Assembly (NCBI GenBank): GCA_033030425.1
Contig: JAUFSD010000022.1
Location: 248,001-312,000, forward strand
DNA from: Verpa conica
Taxonomy: Eukaryota > Ascomycota > Pezizomycetes > Pezizales > Morchellaceae
Length of the DNA: 64,000 nucleotides
Reading direction: 5' to 3'
Made by a program: the position numbers and the translations under genes. Below the pieces are notes generated by a model that saw only the letters and a list, made by a program, of their open reading frames with translations, made no database searches and was not told where the DNA came from. Shown here in pieces: positions 1 through 9,838 of this stretch. Position 1 is the stretch's first letter; each line of letters starts with the position of its first letter.

Positions 1-2
1 AC

Positions 3-257
3 AATCTACAGCGCCCCAGGCCCCTCGCCCCAGTATCAGAAACAACTTGGTATGATTTACTGCAATGTTTGGCTGACGATTCCGAGTCAGAACCTAATCT
101 ATGCTGTGATGGAGATAGCAGTAACACTTCCCTTATCAAGGAAAATTTTCACCTTCGAGTAATTGACAAACGATACCTTACATATTGCCGGAGCTATAAC
201 TATAACGTGTTTTTTTGTGAAGAAGGGGTGTTCCGCATTAGAGAAGATCTCAAGTAA
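3..257 (+). CDS. possible 3' exon of a gene cut by the left edge
   Basis: A frame is open from base 3 to a TAA at 255-257, about 84 codons, with no start required inside the window. The peptide is mixed in composition, with a Pro-rich beginning, an acidic stretch and a Cys pair, and it ends in a segment containing HLRVIDKRYLTY. I do not recognise the family. The argument for coding is that the same segment recurs, broken by stops, a few hundred bases downstream (340-600), which suggests a duplicated gene tail. It could instead be a fragment of a repeat. The first in-frame ATG-like position, near 69, is unlikely to be the real start because the frame continues upstream without a stop. Confidence 0.35.
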   Translation, partial: NLQRPRPLAPVSETTWYDLLQCLADDSESEPNLCCDGDSSNTSLIKENFHLRVIDKRYLTYCRSYNYNVFFCEEGVFRIREDLK

Positions 258-339
258 GAGTACTTAGTATCAAAGGATAAGAGTAGAGAAATCGCTCATC
301 TTATGGACTACTTTGACCTTCATTAAGGAAGCAAGTGCC

Positions 340-600
340 ACATCAAGCGAGGGTGAAGAAACCTCGCCACAGTCCCAGTCCCTTACCCCACTAGAAATTA
401 CTTGAGATGATTTCCTAGATAACCTCGATAGAAAGAAATAGGCAAAGGCGAGAGACAGAGTAATATACGGAATGGACGCTTACGCTGATATTATCATGCG
501 TGGTTTTCGCCTTCGGGTAATTGACAATTGATGACAAATACTCAAGTGATTTAATCTCCCTTTGTAAAGAGGGGGTGTTCGGGTTTGACAGGTTGTTCAC
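340..600 (+). pseudogene. degenerate second copy of the 3-257 segment
   Basis: Bases 505-590 repeat the pattern of 145-250. Shared landmarks are the TTCG(A/G)GTAATTGACAA block and a GGGGTGTTC block at similar spacing. The part near 395-410 also resembles 45-60 (GATGATTT against GTATGATTT). In this copy the frame carries several stops and indels, so it cannot encode the same product. It is best read as a decayed tandem duplicate of a gene tail or repeat. Confidence 0.35.
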
Positions 601-3271
601 AGAAGCGACCTAATAGCAGTGCACAAGAGAAGGTCTATATAATAATCCATACGACGACGACCTTAATGAGAGCACGGCTTCAGATCCTATCGATGACCTC
701 CGATGCTGGGTCGGAGGTTATAGGCGTATATTTGGATACGTTAGGGATACGAGCTCGCAGCCGTAAATCTATGGTTACTACGGCCAGGAGGATAGAAGTT
801 ATGTATATATATCAACTCAGCACACTTATTACTTAAGATATATAGATGATATAAAACTTGTTGGCTTGCTGCTTCTCTATTTATGTCCTTATCTATAGTA
901 GTTGGATTAGTACTTATTTGATTTCTTCCTCCTCTAGCTAGATGTTGTATGGTCGCTATGTTATTTTTGTCCCGCATATATTACAGAGAAATGTGGTTTT
1001 AAGTTTGCAGTGCTACCGGACTAGCTGAAAAGCTGTATATCATATATAGCTGACTTAACCCAGTATTCCACAGAATACCCCATCATTTATACTAGACTAA
1101 AAATACCCAGCTCTCAATCTCTCGTACTATACTTAGACTAAAACCAAGTATTAATTCTCACCGTTTTGTTACAACATAATACAAAACAGGGATTTTATTC
1201 TCCTTCCGGGGTGAATTTCGTCATCTGAAATCGCATCATGGACATATCTACCTAGTGATCGACTGTACTAGTATATGTATATATACATTTATATCAATAG
1301 ATTTAGTGAAAAGAGGCAAAGAAAACCCGTGCTCATATATTCGCTTAGACATTATTCGTTTCTCACGCAACTACAAGTAGGAAAATGCTATCGCTATCCA
1401 GGAAGTTTGAACACGAGCCTACTTATATCATTGATGCTCAAAGCATCTACTTCATCCTTGCCACCCATATATAACTGGTATAGGCCTTTCTAGAGCCTCT
1501 TTTACGGTGATAAGAATGTCATCGATATAATTAGGACTATCAGTAACCAACTCCCAGGATATATCTGCATAAAGTGCATATAAGTCAAACATTCTCTCGG
1601 GAACCCATTGATTGAAATAGTGGCATTCTACCATTCACTGGCAGGGTTCCCAATCTATGTTATCCACGGTATGGGGTAAACCTATAGAATGCGTAATTTA
1701 CTATTGGGATACCTTCATAGTGGGTTTTGGGTGGGCCGGTCTATCGTACTAAGCACATATGTACCCCCAGTTCAATAAATGCCTCCGGTGACTAAGATCA
1801 GAAGTCGCTAATCGAGCTACCATTTACATAAATCATCACTCGGCGATCGAGCGAGTTTTATCCGTTCAGACCTACCAGTTTGGGTCTAGGGTGCTCTCTT
1901 GGGATTCACTCCCCGCAGCCGTATTAGTGTACCCTAACCAACCCCACTGCGGGTTCCCGAGTGATGGCCGGCCGGCTACATCGACGCTTGTATTTATGCT
2001 ACCAAAGAATTTCACTCTAATATGCAGTCTTGTGAGGAAACAAGCAACCTTGGCTACGGCAACCCCATGGGGAAAAAAGAAGTGTCGCTTACTACCCCTA
2101 CCCTAGACCGAGGCTACTAAACCACATGTGACGGATGTATATAGCGATTGCCAAGAGTCCCCTTTTTTTTAAAAAATTTTCTTCGCAACATCCGTAGAGA
2201 GACTAAAAACTTCCTCTATAATGATAGTGTGCTACCCTGTATAGTCTTGATTGCAAAGCATCATCATCCATTCCAGGTCGACATGAGTGGAAGCGGGGAA
2301 CGTCCAGGTTGGATGCACAGGCCAGGAGGCGAGTTTTATAGGTTTTGAGCTTGTTGTCACAGGCAAGACAGTTCAGCTCACAGTGTAAATTAAGTGGTAT
2401 CCTAACATAGGAATGAAAAATCCAGAGAAACGCTATTTGGTGGCGGCATCGATCAGATCTGTCACGCCCAGGCACCAAAACAGCCCCCCCCCCCAGGCAA
2501 CAACGCTTCATTCCCCATCGCTTCCTTCGATTTGAAGAGATCTTAAAACTGGAGATTGGGAGGATCATCAGAGGGATAATTGGGGGAGCAATTGGTTGGC
2601 CAGAGGATAGCCTTTTAGCAGGACCCGTGGCTTCCGGGTGGAGCCCTTTTTTTTATTTTTTTTATTTATTTATTAAAAAAAGCAAAGCTAATTTTCCAGT
2701 CATATGGGTCTAATCTGAAACTTACCTGCAGCCTGCTACCTTTGGTTTGGATCTTGTTGCCTGTGCGACGCCTAATGTTAAGCTGTACCCAATGTTCACA
2801 TGCATACGGGAAAGGTTCGAGCTCTTTTCATACGTAGATCATTTCTTGTGTTTCCACCTCCGAACCACAAAGTGCATATTCCCCCCCGTATTCTTCTTCT
2901 ATGCACATGTGATACCGAAACAGGAGAGGTTGGACTGAAATGTGTAGTATTTTTTTCCCCCCCCCAAAAGGATAGCTGGGCCGGACGTTTTTATTCGTTG
3001 CGTAATATAATGAACTATATTACAACCCCTATAGGGATAGCTAAATAGTTAAAACAGGAAAAGTGTTACGGATGTGTAGGGGGGGGGCGACCAACCATTT
3101 CTCGATTTATTTATGTACCCCACTTTAGTCAAACTGCTGTTCGAGGGGCTTATTTACCCAGCTCCTTCCCCTAGGGTAGAGTTGATCAAGAGAGACGCGA
3201 AGAACATAGCAATCCTACTCGTCCTCTTCACCTAACAACATTCCTCCCCCCCCCTCGAAGCCATCGGAATC
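601..3271. other. intergenic, no supported gene
   Basis: This AT-rich stretch has only short, overlapping open frames. Homopolymer runs are common: a C run near 2480-2490, T/A runs near 2650-2690, a C run near 2956 and a G run near 3080. A short + strand segment near 835-865 reads LRYIDDIKLVG, which is faintly like a copia-type reverse transcriptase core, but it is isolated and surrounded by stops. The last 90 bases should hold the promoter and leader of the DUF3712 gene. Confidence 0.6.
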
Positions 3272-4487
3272 ATGGATACCACGAGTAGCAAAGGTGGTAG
3301 TGGCGAGCACATCGAGGCCGAACCTGTGCAGAGGAAAGGCAAGTTTGCCAGACACTGCGCACGGCGTTGGTGGATCTGGTTGATCGCCTTTTGTTTGTTT
3401 GTTCTGGTCATCATGATTATTATGTGAGTGATCAAACCCTTTTTTTTTTTTTCAGATTACAAAATTCTATGTAGTGTATAGGATTCAACTAATATTTGCC
3501 TAATAGAGTTTATGCCATCTTCCCAGCCGTTGCGCAAAAGGAACTCAATAAAACTTACCTCACCCTTCACAGCATGGAGATCCGTAACACTACCGCCGAT
3601 TCGTTCTCTCTTTCTCTCAACTCGACTATTTCGGGAGCATCTGGCATTGCCAGTCACTCGCATCTAGACCCTATGGAAGTCAGCTTCTATACCGAGGATT
3701 CGGAGGAACCATTCATGACATTGCCGCTACCTGGAATCAAAGGGGGTGGTGACATCCCAATCATTGTTGAGAATGTACACACGGATATTGCGAATATGGC
3801 GGAGTTTGGAGGATTCGCTGGTTTATTACTTAGCAGCGAAGACCTGAGCTTCGATATCAAGGGTCGAACTACAATCCATGTTGGAAAACTTAAGTCTAAA
3901 GTAAACTACAATGAGGAAGTTAGTATGAAAGGTTGGTTTGATCACCCCTCCTCAAGGATACTCTTTTTTTTTTTTTTTGATAAATATTTGCACCTCGATC
4001 TCTAACGCTTTATTTCCCCAATTCCAGGTTTCAACAAGCTCGAGGGGATGGAAATCCAAACCACCAACTTCATCTCAGAAACTGACGCCAATCTCGGTGG
4101 CAAAGTTTTTATCCCCAACCCTACAGTGGCAACAGTCGAGATGGTAATTCAACCCCCCTCACACACTACTTTTTCTAGCATAAAGCAAGTTACTAAAAAA
4201 AAATTCCTTTTTTACAGGGCAACGTACACATTCTTCTATCTCTTCAAGGCCAGGCTCTTGGGACTGGAGTGATTCCTAATCTCACCATCACTCCTGGTGA
4301 TCACCAATACGACTATAAAGCCAATTTTACTCAAGATGCCCTGAGAACGCTTATTGGAGTCATCGCAAGTGGGTCGGCTATAGAATTGACCGTACAAGGA
4401 AACGGAACTGAAGTTGATGGCGTTGACATTCCTTGGCTTACGGGCCCTCTGGGTGCCCTGAATGTTACTGTACCTATACATGTATGA
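3272..4487 (+). CDS. DUF3712-type single-pass membrane protein
   Basis: Four exons (3272-3423, 3507-3931, 4028-4143, 4218-4487) join in frame to a 320-residue protein. It has a short polar N-terminus, a basic-Trp stretch (ARRWWIW) and one strongly hydrophobic segment at about residues 33-57. The rest is a long extracytoplasmic beta-rich region with N-glycosylation sequons (NTT, NST, NLT, NFT, NVT). The order TLHSMEIRNTT, an N(S/T)xISG segment, LLSLQGQALGTGVIPNLTI and a C-terminal GxLG-x-LNVT segment fits the fungal DUF3712 family, distantly LEA-like. The biochemical role of that family is unknown to me; a membrane or cell-wall location is inferred. Introns have GTGAGT, GTTGGT and GTAATT donors. 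The ATG at 3272 is the first in frame and directly precedes the anchor. Copy looks intact. Confidence 0.82.
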
Positions 4488-5329
4488 GAAAAAATGATTC
4501 TGCTCGCATTTTCAGGTTGAGTTTTTTTATCGGTATGGCCACGGCTACCAAGTAATGAGGATCGGATGGAATTAGTTATGTATAAATAATATATATATTT
4601 TTTTGTTTTTTGTTCATCTAGGCCTGTGAGTTAAGATCAATCGCATGCGCCGTCACTCGAAACCCCCTCCCCCCCAGGATTTGGCCCCCAGTAAAACGCG
4701 CGGAAGATGGAAACTCGCTGGGATTGATCTTGGTATTGTGGTGTACAGACAACTGTGGGGTAAAGCCAATTATGTAGCAAGCGAAATGACGAGAGTCTAC
4801 AGTTTTAACAGTTAAGCGAGATCGAAGAGAAAAACAATCTAGAAAACCCCATATATACCAGTCATCACTTGGAATTTGTCTTGAGTGGGACGGCATCTTC
4901 CGTTCTAAACTACCAGAAGTGAAGAAACGCGTAATGTCAACACCCCTAATGTCTGCCCGATATGTTTTTATACACGGGTAAATAACCACGCCAAATCAGT
5001 GTGAATGGAAACAGACCCGGGCTAGTTGATGGATACCAGTTATCTCCGGGATGCCGGTAAGGACGACTGGTAGGCGTTTAAGTAGCATCATAGCGCCAAC
5101 TTCATAAGAGCAAACTAAGCTTAGGAGAGGAGTACGAGCGCTAGTAGAACTAAGGATTTGAATGCTTGTACATTTCGATCTACATATAAAGAGGCTAGGT
5201 AAAGGTATTTATAATCTATAATCTATACTACAGATGAGAAATATCAGCAAATGGGGGCAGGTTTTATCAGACATTACGGATCACAACCATCACTTACTAT
5301 TCTATAATATGAAAGCTGCGGGCCCCGGC
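4488..5329. other. intergenic between convergent genes
   Basis: This separates the 3' end of the DUF3712 gene (+) from the 3' end of the SET gene (-). It is AT-rich after 4560, with a T run that could serve 3' end formation. I see no convincing coding frame. Confidence 0.6.
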
Positions 5330-6015
5330 TCAATCCTCTTCGGGCCCCTCACAAACACCACACGTACACCAGAATCCGTAGTTTTCCATCAAGGCTTCTC
5401 TTCTGTTCTTTGTCCCCATCCTCCAGTCCGGTCTGTAGCAATGTGTGATTTCTTCACCCGGCTTTGTCGCAACCCGTATTAGTTTTCCATCTAGACCTCA
5501 CGGCTGCAACTCCAACCACAATCTTTCCCCCACTACAAGATCACAAAGCACTAATCGAGCCTGAAATTCTTGCCCACCTCGATATCACGATCAGTCCAAA
5601 ATCTCATCAACCCTTCCTCTTGGCTCCACTCCCAACGTGCATTCTCTCCTCCTCGGCACGAGTGGTTCAGTCGACTCGCCATCTGGAAAATCCCGTTCAC
5701 CATGCCTTCGTCATCAAGTACGAAAGTATTCGTCTTCCATATCCCAAGAACAGCGATATCTTCTTCGCTGAACATGGTATCGGGCGCAGCTTGGGAATTA
5801 CAGAGACTTAGATAGGCGAGTTTTTTCTCGGCTGACAGTAGCGAGAATGCACGATTTAGCGAGTCGATCTTTGCTGCTGCATGGGCATCCACAACAGTGA
5901 TAATCGGGGGTTCTTGGAAGAGTGGTGTGCCAGCGGGGATGAAGCGTACAGCGAAGACAGACTGGCCCTTGTTGGGAACATCAAGGATCACGAAAAGAGG
6001 TTCTGTGGTCGCCAT
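5330..6015 (-). CDS. small SET-domain protein (SMYD/SET-like)
   Basis: Exon 1 is 6015-5578 and exon 2 is 5461-5330, giving 189 residues. Exon 1 alone runs into a stop and looks truncated. Removing a 116-nt intron (5577-5462, weak GTGGGC donor, AAAG acceptor) joins DIE to PGEEITHCY at residues 144-155, the conserved SET signature. Visible motifs: early SET segment VRFIPAGTPLFQEPP (24-38), RLNHSC at 115-120, PGEEITHCY at 147-155, then YGFWCTCGVC with post-SET cysteines C178, C180 and C183. Such proteins are protein-lysine methyltransferases or former ones; the substrate is unknown. The first ATG is at 6015. The protein is short for the group, so it may be a minimal SET protein. An alternative reading is a truncated pseudogene, but the exact motif reconstruction argues against that. 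Confidence 0.78.
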
Positions 6016-7078
6016 CTAGCTTGTTGATCTTTTCCTAGATTTGTATGAGAAGCTTACAGAAAGGGAAATAAGCAACCGGGAGTGATAACTTTGGGGGGGC
6101 TGGCTGTAAAGTACTCTAGGTAGATGAAGAAGAAGACTAGGAGAGGTAAACAAAGAACCGCAGACAGAATTTTTCACAGAGAGCTCTATATCTGACGATG
6201 CTTGCGTTGTCACGCCGGGTTTTTACGGTTTGGTTGCAGCATGTACTTTCTAATCTGGGTCTGCTTCGAGCAGAAGAATTAGGACTAGGGAGACTTTCCT
6301 CAGTCCTATGGCGATAACACAATCTTGAGCTGGCGTTAGGTCACGTGCCAGTTCTATATTGGAACACAGAGGCTTATCATAGCCTTGATTCAGCCTTATC
6401 AGAAAATTAGGAAATATAATATTAGTCCTCCACTAAACTCGAGCGAGTTTCCACGGCGAGATATACCATAAAAACAATAATTATACCAACGTTTTAATCG
6501 TCACCTACAAAATTTGACCTAGGGCGACTACCGAATATCACTTTGAGGAATCTTTAGTGAAGAAAAGTCCTACCATTAGACTTTCTAAGGGGCCTTTGGG
6601 ATAGCACACTAGCAAAATACCTTTAAAAAATCACTTAATCGTTCAGTTAATATCAAGTATGAAGCTATCCTGAACAGGCTACTTACTTTCAGTCCTCCTA
6701 TCAACTCCAAATAACAAGCTCACTTGTAGATACTTACACGACTTAGCATGTATTCATGGCTGCCTCCATTACGGGAATTCCCTAGCAGCTCCGGTAAGTT
6801 TTGCATTTGAGAAGATTCCTATAGATAGTTCTAAGAAAAGGAGTGACCCTATCGTTTTCAATGAGACTCTCCAGCGATGAAGACCGTATAGAGGATAACA
6901 AGAGTCTTAATCGATTCAATATAAAGAAGTGAGACTTTGATCTTTAGTTTGGGTATCGTCACCTCAAGCCTAAATATACAAACGGTAAGTTTTAGTATAA
7001 TTATCTAAATTTGACAACATTGGATATCTACGAACACCACATTTTTCAAAGAAACTACTTAGGCGTTCATAATATTTA

Positions 7079-7273
7079 GGAATGAGGCTGCAACCGCGTA
7101 ACTTTACCAGAAGTGACATATACAGCGTGGATAGTTACAACAGCTACATAAGGGGGAAGCTGTATAGGGGTAGAGGATTGGATGGGGTCGTTACAGTAGG
7201 TGCCATTCTGCTGTGTCGCTGGTCTGGAGTTACCGTTTTTTTTGGTGAGGTTACCTGGTTGTAGCCTCATTCC
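7079..7273. mobile_element. MITE-like element with about 30-bp terminal inverted repeats
   Basis: The ends are inverted copies: GGAATGAGGCTGCAACC at 7079-7095 against GGTTGTAGCCTCATTCC at 7257-7273, one mismatch in 17. A looser match runs inward through GTAAC and ACC, making arms of about 30 bp. The 195-bp length, lack of coding capacity and terminal symmetry are typical of miniature inverted-repeat elements. No clear target-site duplication is visible. Confidence 0.6.
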
Positions 7274-8095
7274 GAGATATTAATGAACACCTAAGTAGTC
7301 ACCGGGCGAAATAGACTCCAAGATCGAGAGCCCCCCTGAATGCACCTCAAAGGTACAAAACATACCGTAACTTTCAGGTGAAGATGGCCTACCGGTACTT
7401 GTGCCGGGAAGCCTAGTCGCACTTATTCTGGGACAAGTGAGAAACGGTCCGCGGTTCAGCCCCTGGGAGACACTTTTTTTTTAAAAAAAAAAAAAAAAGT
7501 CCAACCCCTCCTTTTAACAACGTACAGACAGTACCATAACCGGTGTTGACGTATCTTAAGCCAATTCCACCATATAAAAATACGGGAGAAAATGCAGTCG
7601 GGCAAATGGCAATGGAGGCGATGGACGGTTTTTTTAGCGTCTTAATGCGATGTATCTGAGCTATTGCATGTGGATAGACATCAATGCGAGTCGTGTTATG
7701 GCTGTCAGTAGTTCTATCAGTGCTAATCGCCTCGTTGGTTCGCAGAAGGCAAACGCTAGTATCTAGAAATCAATACTAGTCAGCAGTCTCAACAAAAAGG
7801 TCGAAGAACTTTCCAAAATACCGCCATTTATCTCTTCTCAGCTCCACAGCTAACCCAGCGTACTACTACACAAGAAAAATGCGTAAACAGTACATTTAAA
7901 AACGCATAGGCTTTTAGACCTGACTTTCCTCATTAATTATGGGCTCGTGATCATTTTTGTACTTGCGTCCCTTGTCTACGGTGTATGAATGCTGGTCTTT
8001 ACTAGTACCGATAATGAGATGAAGTTGCTTCTCACCATCAATTACCTAGTAACTAGAAGCTGGATACCTTCCATAAACCCTGAAGCGGTCGAGTG

Positions 8096-8425
8096 GAATG
8101 AATGAATTAATCATAGTACATGTAGCCCTGAGGCTATGGTACTCGCACCCGCACTCTATCAGAGATGCTTGCAGGGCTTCACCCTAATGGGTGTGGAATA
8201 CCCCAACCGGCTCAAGGCCAGCAAACACCACCAATCTCACTCCACATGTCTCATTTGGGCACCGAGTGCTGGGGAAACTCTCTCTAGGACCAGAAACCCA
8301 CTCACATGCCAAGCCAGGAAATGAATCCATGATTAATATCCCTATGAGTGGTCCCCGGCAGGATTCGAACCTGCGACCTCGCGCGCTCTCAGAAAAATCT
8401 TCACTGAGCGAACTAAGTGGTCAAG
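8096..8425 (-). mobile_element. tRNA-derived SINE
   Basis: Read on the minus strand, the element starts with a tRNA-like head. It has an A-box-like TTAGTTCGCTCAGTG (8416-8402) and a perfect B box GGTTCGAATCC (8371-8361), followed by CTGCCGGGGACC. About 240 bp of unrelated body follow, and it ends at 8096-8110 in a short ATTC-type tandem tail. A functional tRNA is unlikely: the 5' acceptor half does not pair with GGGGACC and the anticodon arm is distorted. Head, unrelated body and simple tail together define a SINE. Confidence 0.6.
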
Positions 8426-9614
8426 CGGGTGGTGTTTAGCTATAGGGTCCTTCAGAAGCATAGGCCCGAACCTGAACTTCGCAGTCTGGTGCTCGAAGTA
8501 GAACCGCCGGTAGATGAACGAAAATTAGGTGCTAATGAGTAGGGAGCTTATCCCCCATTAGTTTGGCTGGGGGCTCTAAATTTCCCTACATTAAAAGGTA
8601 TATTTCCTAGTAGCTTCTAGCAAACAGAGGGGAAATATTTGTCGTTGGTACGGTAGAAGATGAGTCCCCAGAGATTAGTTGGGAATGAGATAGAAAAACA
8701 CTTGCTTTAGATGTTGCCCTGGATTAGGGGATTATGCACTATATCAAATTCTATAGCCTCTTATATTACCGATTGATAGGGAGTGAAGCAATACACTCTT
8801 AAACCTCGGGACAGGCGGCTGTTAGAACGTTCTCAAGTGGCGGCTAATATCCTAGATTTCCTGATAACAGGGTGGGGGGGCACCCCAAACTCCGCCGACT
8901 ATAATAATTTTCTTTCTAGAGAAAATTTCTGATCCCTAAATCTGTGGACATCTTATCTATCGTTGATAATATCCTAGGGTCAAGGAGAGATGGTTTAGGC
9001 CGGCGTCCTGATCAGGCCATCTGAGATATTGGTTTTTTTTTTTTGTATTTGATAATAGTTATATGATCTCTCCGCGGCCGCCGAAATCCGACGACAATTA
9101 CTACTCTGTTAAGGTATCGTCTCAATCCATGGAGCTCGCTCCAATCACGTGATTGGCCCGATAACGAGTGATTCCCTGATAATTCCAAGCAAAGTTGTCA
9201 GATGAATCGAAAAGCGCACCGGAGTACTTGCCGAGCGTATCTCGATCTAAGCTTATAACTGTACTGTTTAATATATTAAGTGAGTCCATAGGGCCGGTAT
9301 TTTTCGTAATTTTACTAAAAAATCACGTCAACTACATCCTTGTAGTATCCACAACTACTTACCGTACCCAAGAAATCCACTTTACAATACAGCAACTTGA
9401 TGGCACCATTCCACAAAACTGTGAAGATTTTCCAGGTTGTTGAAGAGATCACTCGGAGGTGATCCTCTAGGAGGTTATTCCACCATCTGTATCCGCTCTG
9501 GTCCCCCGATAAGAGTGCAGGGTGCAATGCACAACATCAGCCAAAATGACGGAATCTCTCGATATCAATCACAGGCCGTGGAAAGATCCCGATTGAGGAG
9601 AGGGGAAGGCTTCG

Positions 9615-9638
9615 CTTAGAATCTTAGAATCTTAGAAT
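9615..9638 (+). repeat. three tandem copies of CTTAGAAT
   Basis: Three exact 8-bp units lie about 200 bp upstream of the MFS gene start. This is a simple tandem repeat with no assigned function. Confidence 0.85.
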
Positions 9639-9838
9639 ACCGAGAACCAGGAATTAATTGAAATGGTAGTAACGAGTGAGGTGGAGTTGGATGAGAGTAT
9701 TTATATTCTTACCTCTGCCTCCCCCCACCCCCAAAAGTATACGGAGACATATCCCCGAGGAGAAGATATCCATACAACATACGCTGTCTTGTATAACCTG
9801 CAACTGTTTTTATAAGGTCATAGGTTTCACAAGCAATT

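Larger units (their letters stand above)
6016..9838. other. gene-poor intergenic block with repeats
   Basis: This 3.8 kb block has no convincing protein gene. It contains a MITE-like inverted repeat (7079-7273), a tRNA-derived SINE (8096-8425), a long T-then-A run at about 7473-7498, and three copies of an 8-mer (9615-9638). The first few hundred bases should hold the SET gene promoter. The last about 200 bases should hold the MFS gene promoter and leader. Confidence 0.6.

Noticed and set aside
835..870. LRYIDDIKLVG resembling a reverse transcriptase core
   Set aside because: Single short match with stops on both sides and no neighbouring retrotransposon motifs.
1452..1634. 60-codon minus-strand frame with YIDDILIT
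   Set aside because: Short, isolated, no upstream exon or consistent motif set; could be chance.
2203..2568. 121-codon minus-strand frame
   Set aside because: Composition looks random, contains a Gly run from a homopolymer, no domain and no splice partners seen.
8341..8426. functional tRNA gene
   Set aside because: B box is perfect, but acceptor and anticodon arms do not pair; treated as a SINE head.
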